Origin: Adiantum capillus-veneris
Taxonomy: Eukaryota; Streptophyta; Polypodiopsida; Polypodiales; Pteridaceae
DNA length: 64,000 nucleotides
Assembly: GCA_014529385.2 (NCBI GenBank)
Contig: CM043968.1
Span: 30,165,013-30,229,012, forward strand
Reading direction: 5' to 3'
Below are positions 56,950-64,000 of the stretch, one piece after another. Both the position numbers and the translations under genes were made by a program. The notes beneath the pieces are model-generated. The model saw only the letters and a program-made list of their open reading frames with translations. It did not search any database and had not been told where the DNA came from. Positions within the stretch are counted from its first letter, which is position 1; each line of letters begins with the position of its first letter.

Positions 56950-58536
56950 ATGGCTCAATCTACGGTGAAAGAGATTTTTGGTGCGTTTACATCCGAAGAC
57001 AAATTGGATGGTACCAACTATTCTCTTTGGTCTTTTATGGCCAAAAATGTTTTGGTTGGTAAAGGATTGTGGGATTATGTATCTGGAGATGAAGTTCGTC
57101 CAGGTAGCATTGCACCTGCCACGCCTGGTCGTGGTGCAGCTGTTGGTGCAGGACCCTCACAAGTCACTCCAGAGCAAAAGAGATGGGATACTAAAGATGC
57201 ACAGGCTATGGCTGTGATTGCCTTAACCATAAAGAGGACAATCACACCACATATCAGATCTTGCAGAACTTCTGAGGATGCTTGGAACACTCTGCAAGCT
57301 ATGTTTGGAGGAAGAAACGTTGCCAGAATAGAGTTTTTGAAGAAACAACTTGACAAAATACAGATGGACGAAGGTGACGATATTGTCGAGCATCTTACAA
57401 AAATCAGGGATCTTAAAGAGCAATTGCTTAGCATTGATGAAGTGATTCCAGAGAAGGACTTGGTTTCCAAAACACTCAATTCACTACCACCATCTTATTT
57501 GACTTTTCAGACTTCTTTGACTCTGTCTTTGCGAGCTAATCCTGACCCTCTTCATTTTGAAGAGTTAGTGGCTTTGCTATTGCAGGAGGATCAATCACGT
57601 AAGAACAAGTCTTTACAGGTGGATGGTATGGATCATGCTCTTGTTGTACAGAACAAAAACAGGGGTAAAGAGAGTGCTCATCACTCCAAGTCTAGTGCAG
57701 GACAATCTTCAGAGAAGTCTAAAGGTGATTCCGACAAGTCCAAGAAGAAAGGTAAATGTCACTACTGCAAGAAACCTGGTCACTACATTAGTGAGTGTAA
57801 AAAGCGAATTGCTAAAGAAAAGAAGAAAGAGTCAAGTTTGGTTGTTTCATCTTCTGGTGATTCTTCTACAGCTAAAGAAGAGTCTGCAAACTTTGTGCAG
57901 GATTCTTATGCTTTTGTAGTATGTTCAGATTTTTCTGCTTACAGTGTTGACAAGACACAAATGATTTGGTACTTTGATAGTGGTGCATCCAGGCATATTA
58001 CTTCAAGGAAGGATTTGTTTTGTTCATTGGATGCAGCTCCAGCAGGAAAGAAGGTGACATGTGCAAATAATGCTTCTTATCCAATCAAAAGCGTTGGTAA
58101 GATTTTGATTACCATTTCAGATGGTTCAGATTTATGCTTGCCAGATGTCTTATATGTTCCAGGGATCAAGAAGAATTTGTTGTCTGTATCCTCTCTTGCA
58201 AAAAATGGTCTTCGGGTCATTTTTGAGGATGACAGATGTGTTGTACGAGATCGAGAGAATGGTTATTCTCTTATCACTACAGGTACGCTGGACAATGGAC
58301 TATTTGTGCTAGATCGTTATGAAAAGCAGATTCAGGTATGTATTGCAGAAACAAAGACTCAGGCCATGCAGGATGCTGAGTTGTGGCATGCTAGATTTGG
58401 GCATGTTGGTTATGGTAGTTTGATGACTTTACAACGTCATAATATGGTGCATGATTTGTCTTTATTGGAGATGCCACCAAGACATGTATGTGAAGGTTGC
58501 GTTCTTGGAAAGATGCACAGATTTGCATTTTCGTAG
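56950..58536 (+). CDS. Copia copy B gag, protease and pre-integrase domain
   Basis: 528 codons to TAG 58534-58536. Gag (UBN2 type, about residues 15-220): FTSEDKLDGTNYSLWSFMAK, TWNTLQAMFGG-like, VEHLTKIRDLKEQLLSID, NSLPPSYLTFQTSLTL. The CCHC zinc knuckle CHYCKKPGHYISEC lies near residue 275. The aspartic protease has MIWYFDSGASRHIT (DSGA, near residue 345). The GAG-pre-integrase domain has LWHARFGHVGYGSLMTLQRH and CEGCVLGKMHRFAF (zinc ligands). The frame is undamaged up to the TAG, which lies at a domain border and is present in copy A too. Readthrough would be needed to make pol; otherwise this is a Gag-PR product. Whether TAG is functional or simply an inherited lesion is open. Confidence 0.9.
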   Translation: MAQSTVKEIFGAFTSEDKLDGTNYSLWSFMAKNVLVGKGLWDYVSGDEVRPGSIAPATPGRGAAVGAGPSQVTPEQKRWDTKDAQAMAVIALTIKRTITPHIRSCRTSEDAWNTLQAMFGGRNVARIEFLKKQLDKIQMDEGDDIVEHLTKIRDLKEQLLSIDEVIPEKDLVSKTLNSLPPSYLTFQTSLTLSLRANPDPLHFEELVALLLQEDQSRKNKSLQVDGMDHALVVQNKNRGKESAHHSKSSAGQSSEKSKGDSDKSKKKGKCHYCKKPGHYISECKKRIAKEKKKESSLVVSSSGDSSTAKEESANFVQDSYAFVVCSDFSAYSVDKTQMIWYFDSGASRHITSRKDLFCSLDAAPAGKKVTCANNASYPIKSVGKILITISDGSDLCLPDVLYVPGIKKNLLSVSSLAKNGLRVIFEDDRCVVRDRENGYSLITTGTLDNGLFVLDRYEKQIQVCIAETKTQAMQDAELWHARFGHVGYGSLMTLQRHNMVHDLSLLEMPPRHVCEGCVLGKMHRFAFS

Positions 58537-61131
58537 GATGGTTCAGTTAGAGCGACAAGAAAGTTGCAGCTTGTACACAGTGATGTATGTGGTCCTATGA
58601 GGACGCCATCTATAGGAAACAGCCTTTATTTTGTGACCTTCATTGATGAATTTTCTAGGTTTTGTTGGGTGTATCCACTCAAAGCAAAGTCAGATGTGTT
58701 TGCAGTTTTTCAACATTATGTCTCCATGGTTGAAAATGAAACAGGTTGCAAAGTACAGACTCTTCGTACCGATCGAGGAGGTGAATACATGTCAGGTGCA
58801 TTTAAGGATTTTTTGGGAAAGAAAGGCATTAAACACCAATGCACTATGCCATACACACCACAACAGAATGGTGTTGCAGAAAGGAAGAACATGTCTTTAA
58901 TGGAGACGGCTAGATGTATGCTCAAGGCTAAGAGTTTGCCTCATAAGCTATGGATGGAGGCAGTTGCTTGTGCAGCACATGTTTTGAACAGGTGTCCTAC
59001 TCGTGCCTTGAAGACCATTACTGCATATGAAGCTTGGTATGACAAAAAACCTTCAGTCAGTTATCTTCGTGTTTTTGGTTGTCTTGCTTATGCTCACATC
59101 CCTCAGCAGTTACGTGGGAAGCTTGATGATAAGGCAATCAAATGTATATTTGTGGGGTACAGTAGTGGAAGTAAAGGTTATAGACTTTACAGTCCTGCTA
59201 CAAACAAGATTTTTGAAAGTCGTGATGTAATTTTTGCAGAAACTACTGCTCAACCTATGGTTGCTTTTGATGTACCGCATATGCAGACACATGATGTATT
59301 TGAAGGTTTGCTTCCTTCTTTTGTGGAGAATCAAGAATCACAACAGGTTGATAATCTTGATCAATCTTTTGATCAGCATGTGACACCTCATGATGTAGAG
59401 GAAATTGTGTGTGAAGAGCAAGAAGTTCTCAGGGAAGAAAGAACCTTGCCTAAATGGGTTCAGAAAACTTTGCAGGATAGCAAGTTGGATGCATCGTTGC
59501 CACGAAAAACACGTGCTGGTACTACTTTTGCCAGAGAGCAAGTAGATTTGGCTTGCTTTAGCACTCTTTGTGATGCAGATGAGCCTGATTCATTTGAACA
59601 AGCTTTAGAGTGTGTTCAGTGGAAAGATGCTATGCAGCAAGAAATTGATTCTATTCATAAGAATCATACATGGGATCTAGTGGACTTGCCTACAGGTAAA
59701 AAGCCTATTGGTACAAAGTGGGTTTTTAAGGTAAAAAGGAAACAAGATGGTACTGTTGACAGGTACAAAGCAAGGCTTGTGGCAAAAGGCTATGCGCAAC
59801 AGAAAGGCATAGATTATGATGAAACCTTTGCTCCTACTTCTCGTGCGTCCACAATTAGATCACTAGTTGCAATTGCTGCTCATCATGGTTGGAAAGTGCA
59901 TCAGTTGGATATCAAAACTGCTTTTTTGAATGGTGATTTGCAGGAAGAAGTTTATGTAAGTCAACCAAGTGGTTTTGTTGTAAAAGGTCAAGAGAAAAAG
60001 GTATGTAGATTGCGTAAAGCTTTGTATGGTCTCAAACAGGCTCCAAGAGCATGGTATGAGAAGATACATACTTATTTGATTGGCCGGGGATTTCAGAATA
60101 GTCCAACAGAAAGTACTTTGTATGTCAAAAAGAGAGATGGAGTTCTCATTATGCTAACACTTTATGTGGATGATATGCTTCTTACAGGCAATAATGCAAA
60201 TGAAATTGAAGCGTTTAAAGATGCTTTGAGAAAAACCTTTGAGATGTCTGATCTTGGTTTGCTACATTATTACTTGGGTATTCAGTTTGTGCAATCAGAG
60301 GATGGCATATACATGTTGCAGGCAAAATATTTGCATAAAATTTTGGACAAGTTTGGTATGCAAAATTGTAAGCCAATCTCTACACCCGTAGCAACTGGAT
60401 CAAAGTTGAGCATGCATGATGCTGGAGAAACTTTTGATGTACATACTTATGCAGCAGCGGTTGGTTGCTTGATATATTTGGCAGGCAACACTCGTCCAGA
60501 CATTCAATTTGGGGTTTCACAAGCAAGCAGATTTATGCACAGCCCAGGTATGCATCATTGGCAGGCTATGAAGCGCATACTTCGTTACCTTTCAGGTACC
60601 CCTAATCTTGCCATGTTCTTTCCAAGGGGGGATATGTATGGAAAGCACAGTTCTATGCAGCTTCTTGGTTACAGCGATTCAGATTGGGCTGGTGATTTTG
60701 ACACACGACATTCCACAAGTGGCAATTGTTTTTTCTTGGGAAATGCATGTATATCTTGGCTAAGAAAGAAGCAACCCACAGTGGCTACATCAACTTGTGA
60801 AGCTGAGTACAGGGCAGCTTTCACGGCAATAGTTGATTGTGTATGGATACGCAGGTTATTGGCAGATCTTTGTGAGTGTCAACAGGCACCCACTACCATT
60901 TTCACTGACAGTCAGAGTGCTATGGCAGTTGCAAGGAATCCAGTATTTCATGCAAGAACAAAGCACATAGAGGTTCACTACCACTATGTCAGGGAAAGGC
61001 TACATGCAGGGGAGATCACACTAACTTACTGCCCTACATAGGATAACATTGCAGATCTATTTACGAAGGCGTTATCACGAGAAAAGTTTGAAGCTTTCCG
61101 AAAAGCTTTGGGCTTACTCTCATACACATGA
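58537..61131 (+). CDS. Copia copy B integrase, reverse transcriptase and RNase H
   Basis: In the same frame as gag, from after the first TAG to the final TGA at 61129-61131, with a second TAG at 61039-61041. Integrase core: LVHSDVCGPM, TDRGGEYMSG, QQNGVAERKN (D, D, E). RT: WKDAMQQEIDSIHKNHTWDL, RYKARLVAKGYAQQKGIDYD, DIKTAFLNGDL, ALYGLKQAPRAWYEKI, and the catalytic YVDDML box. RNase H: YSDSDWAGDFDTRHSTSGN, TSTCEAEYRAAFTA, RTKHIEVHYHY. The second TAG (CPT*DNIADLF) replaces CAG of copy A and removes only about 29 C-terminal residues. Catalytic residues of all three enzymes look intact. First ATG after the TAG is at 58597-58599 (GPM), so independent translation would miss integrase residues. Confidence 0.9.
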
Positions 61132-61167
61132 TGATCTGCTACCTTGTACGGATTCACACTATCACTA

Positions 61168-61178
61168 CAGGGGGGATT
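61168..61178 (+). promoter_or_regulatory. Polypurine tract of copia copy B
   Basis: CAGGGGGGATT directly before the 3' LTR; the same tract is found beside the LTR of copy A. Confidence 0.85.
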
Positions 61179-61455
61179 TGTAGACATGTAGTAGTGTTAG
61201 TGTGTATACGCGCTTCACCAGGGGCACTTTTCTCCCACTGGGTTTTTCCCCCTGGACACTTGGTGTGAAAGGACACCTTATCTCTTAGGGTTTCATATAA
61301 GCTTTGTAGCTCTGAGTTTGTATACATTATTATTCCAATACAGAGAGACAGACTACAGAGATCTCGTACACAAGCTCTGTGTCTTCTCCTTCGCCATCTT
61401 CTTCCTACTCTGAGTTGCTGTCTTCCTTATGTTTCCTGTTTCATCATCTTCAACA
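61179..61455 (+). repeat. 3' LTR of copia copy B
   Basis: 277 bp, near-identical to 56274-56550. Confidence 0.95.
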
Positions 61456-61734
61456 AGCTCCATGGCCATTAGTCTTATAAAAGGTGAGTATGTGCTTATA
61501 CCGCACTGTCGTTCCGGTTCCTGAATGAGTCTAATAGGAAAACATTTCAGATGTTGATTTTGAACAAGTGTCTGAGACTTCTTCAAAGATAGTGTCCAAG
61601 TGATTGCCTTGATTCACACTCTCTTCGTTGGATACCCTACTAGCGGTCTCTCCAAATATGCCTTGATTTGCTAGTATACGACCAGATCTAAAGTTCATAT
61701 AGACTTGTGAAGCCCTAGATAGAGTACTTACCAT
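61456..61734 (-). pseudogene. Gypsy element 3: gag start (right part)
   Basis: Minus-strand frame 61734-61531 (VYMNFRSGRILANQGIFGET, NQGNHLDTIFEEVSD) continues with ISTYSPFIRLMAMEL or, shifted, TNGHGA up to the copia insertion. The text resumes at 56273 with QVYLDLNEEYA. The MNFRSGR-type start is common in plant gypsy Gag. Confidence 0.55.
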
Positions 61735-62357
61735 CGGATTGACTTGTTATCAGTTTCTTCCACTTGACTTGATTGCAACTCCCATCAAGCTCTCAATTCC
61801 TTGTTTGCAACCTAATTCTTGTATCAATTTTAATCAAGTTAGCTATTCTTTCACAAAGATTGTACAATTTTTGCTAACTGTTGTGACTAGTCTATGTGTA
61901 TCACTTCAATTTGAGCTAAGTGAGTCAGCAACCAATTGAGACTTTTAGATTCTACTTTTGCAACTTACCAAAGGACTAATTTGCAAGACACATGGACCTT
62001 ATGTGATTTGCCTCTTATTTATGGACTCATTTTTTGTTTAATTATGTCATAAAATTCATGAGATAATTAGTAATTTATTTAATTTACTTACATAAAATAG
62101 GATTGGTGTAATCTTATCAAGATTTACCCTTTTTAGATTACATTAAAGAGCAAATGTAGATAATTCTTTTTTGAAAGTTTACTTTATTTGTGTGTGAGTG
62201 AGTTTTGGAGTCCTTCATGCCTTCTTGATTCAATCACTAGCTATTCCAAGAGTCATTTACCTAACTAATCATGGATTCACAGTCACAAGGTTCTCAAAAG
62301 CACAGTAGACAGTACAATGATCCCATCCACAAAGTTGGAAAGTGGAAGAGATTACTC
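61735..62357. other. AT-rich non-coding region
   Basis: Expected leader or LTR of gypsy element 3; no PBS or repeat partner identified. Confidence 0.35.
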
Positions 62358-63650
62358 TCATGGAAGAAAACAGATAGAAATCTTGGGAGTGCAAGCAATG
62401 CTTGAGAGGAAGACTATGTATGGATGTACAATCACCATTTTTTTGCCATAGGGTTTGCTAAGAGCCCTATGGAAAAATATTGGTGTTTGCATAATCCCCG
62501 ACCAATGAGACGGTAAATAATGGCCATGCAACTTTGAAAAGAGTGAATAATCCAAAGTACCACTCACATAGCACAAAGTGCACCTCACTGCATCCAAGTG
62601 TGATTTCCTAGGAGACTGTATAAACTAGCTCAACAATCCAGCTGTGTAGCTCAAGTCTAGACGTGAGATAGTCAAGTAGATCAAGCTGCCCACAATCTAC
62701 TTGTACATGCTATCATTATCAAGCACTTAACATGCATCATTTCCCAATTTCAAATTCTAATCTAAGGGCATTGAAATTGGCTTACAATCAGTCATAGCAT
62801 ACTTTTTCAACATATCTAAAGCATATTGCCTTTGTGACAGCCATACAACTTCTTTCGTGCGAGTAATTTCAATGCCCAAGAAATACCACAAGGCTCCTTG
62901 GTCTTTCATGTCAAACTCCTGCATAAGGAGAGCTTGCATGCCCTCTAATTTAGCCACATTATCACCTCCAACAATCAAATCATCCACATATATACATATT
63001 GCCACAATTCCTATCTCATTCTTCCACACATACAATGAATAGTCTTCATCAGACATCTCAAAGCCCAATGAAACGAGGAATGCCACAATCCTCTCATACC
63101 AAGCTCTAGGTGCTTGCTTCAGCCCATACAATGCTTTGTAACCTACATACAAGGTCATGTAGTCTCATATTTGCATACCCTTATGGCTGCTCCATATACA
63201 CAGTTTCCTCCAAGTCTCCATTCAAAAATGTACTCGTTACATCCATTTGTTTCAACACCCATTTTAATGCGACAGCCACTAGAATAAACACATGAATTTT
63301 AGCCACCTTAGCTACGGGGCAGAACGTCTTTTCATAATCAATCCCATAAGTCTGTGCATAACCTTTGGCCACAAGTCTAGCCTTGTACATGCTCACACTA
63401 CTATCATCATTATGCCTTATTTTGTAAACCCAATTACATCCAATTGCCTTCTTCTTAGCCTTTGGTAATGGAACCAATTCCCATGGTCCATTTTCATCAA
63501 GTGCAGCCATCTAATCATCCATAGCTTGCTGCCATTTTTCATACTTGACAACATCCTCAAAACATGTGGGTTCTACTTCCTCTGTAATCTTTGTTGTCAT
63601 AATTCAATCTCTACACAAGATTTCTTGCTCTTTTTAATATGTGTGGTCCA
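62358..63650 (-). pseudogene. Ty1/copia reverse transcriptase fragment of a different family
   Basis: Minus strand: EPTCFEDVVKYEKWQQAMDD (63630-63570), stop, then ENGPWELVPLPKAKKKAIGC, YKARLVAKGYAQTYGIDYEK, QMDVTSTFLNGDLEETVYME (63510-63190). After a break, ALYGLKQAPRAWYERI, ICIYVDDLIVGGDN (YVDD box, about 63000-62960), FDMKDQGALWYFLGIEITR. Degenerate text to 62358 follows (DAVRCTLCYVSGTLDYSLF, the RNase H approach). Stops at several places. No LTR, gag or integrase is attached, so this is a fragment. The text differs clearly from copies A and B. Confidence 0.85.
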
Positions 63651-63688
63651 AGATCACTTCCTGAATCTCTATTCCCTGCTTGCATTCT

Positions 63689-64000
63689 CACTACAACACT
63701 AAATGAAGATATCGACGCGTCTATATCGACGGCCATGCCTTTCCACGCGTATATCGACGACATTAGCGGGCGTCGCTATACGCGTCGCAATGTGCATCGA
63801 TATACGTGTGGAAAAGCTTTGTTTGCCACGCGTATAGCGATGCTTATATCGACGCGAAAAAAATTGGGGGAAAAAAGCGAAACCCGTGCGCAGGGGCCAT
63901 TTTCGCCTGCTCGGGTCTTGGCGGAAACCTGCTGCGTAGGTATTATGTCCATCTCCACCCTCCCCAACCCCTCTCTCTCTCTCTACATCGTGTGTGTGTG
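63689..64000 (+). mobile_element. Terminus of a CACTA (En/Spm-like) transposon, cut by the window end
   Basis: CACTACAACACTAAATGAAG at 63689 fits the CACTAC start of plant CACTA elements. It is followed by CpG-rich subterminal motifs: TATCGACGCGTCTATATCGA (63710), CGCGTATATCGACGAC (63747), GTCGCTATACGCGTCGC, CGATATACGTG, CACGCGTATAGCGATG, TATATCGACGCG (63848). A CT tract and a GT tract lie at the end of the window. The candidate 3-bp target duplication on this side is TCT. Confidence 0.6.

Larger units (their letters stand above)
56274..61455 (+). mobile_element. Ty1/copia family copy B, complete, 5.18 kb, with AGCTC target duplication
   Basis: Two 277-bp LTRs (56274-56550; 61179-61455), both TGTAGACATG...CTTCAACA, differ at about three positions by eye. 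The PBS lies at 56553-56564 and the polypurine tract at about 61168-61178. The target duplication AGCTC (56269-56273 and 61456-61460) is perfect. One reading frame from 56950 to 61131 codes gag, protease, integrase, RT and RNase H in copia order, interrupted only by two TAG codons. It sits within the gag of gypsy element 3. Confidence 0.97.

Overview
The window reads as nuclear DNA of a land plant with a large, repeat-packed genome. The signs are plant-type LTR retrotransposons (Ty1/copia and Ty3/gypsy) whose primer-binding sites match initiator-Met tRNA (TGGTATCAGAGC), short GT..AG introns, plant MITE and CACTA-type DNA transposon ends, and very long AG/CT microsatellites. A fern or another non-seed plant seems plausible from the general look of the elements, but nothing here proves it. 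No bacterial operons, rRNA, tRNA or CRISPR array was seen.

Layout. 1-898: the 3' part of the only convincing host gene, with two small introns; its product looks like a permuted (beta-class) amino-methyltransferase. 1.6-2.9 kb: a decayed LINE. 3.3-4.5 kb: a pair of ~400-bp direct repeats. 4.86-13.75 kb: a complete but decayed Ty3/gypsy chromovirus on the minus strand with ~1.55-kb LTRs and a 750-bp hAT-like MITE inside its integrase. 13.75-16.2 kb: a second, RT-less gypsy-type element on the plus strand. 16.8-17.8 kb: a degenerate tandem array and a DEAD-box helicase pseudogene. 18.2-26.2 kb: a third gypsy element (minus) with two RNase H domains, split by a 2.5-kb gag-only copia element (19.9-22.4 kb).

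26-49 kb is mostly non-coding repeat: copies of an LTR-like repeat, dispersed CATGGATC-type palindromes, a hAT transposase pseudogene (30.7-31.9 kb), a Tourist-like MITE (33.6-33.8 kb), a trihelix-type DNA-binding pseudogene (33.9-34.6 kb), duplicated blocks ending in long AG tracts, a ~150-bp satellite-like array (42.5-43.65 kb), a second LINE ORF1 (45.2-45.9 kb), and LTR/PBS junctions without a recognisable pol.

49.6-61.5 kb holds two copies of one Ty1/copia family in opposite orientation: a 5'-truncated copy (minus, 49.6-53.16 kb) and a complete copy (plus, 56,274-61,455) with 277-bp LTRs and a perfect AGCTC target duplication. The complete copy lies inside the gag region of another gypsy element (minus). 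Both copia copies carry the same in-frame TAG codon between the pre-integrase and integrase domains. 62.4-63.65 kb is a third copia fragment (minus), and from 63,689 to the end of the window lies the terminus of a CACTA-type DNA transposon.

Apart from the first gene, everything recognisable is mobile DNA or its debris. The nesting gives a partial insertion order: MITE into chromovirus, chromovirus probably into the older RT-less gypsy element, gag-only copia into the dual-RNase-H gypsy, and intact copia into the gag of the fourth gypsy element.
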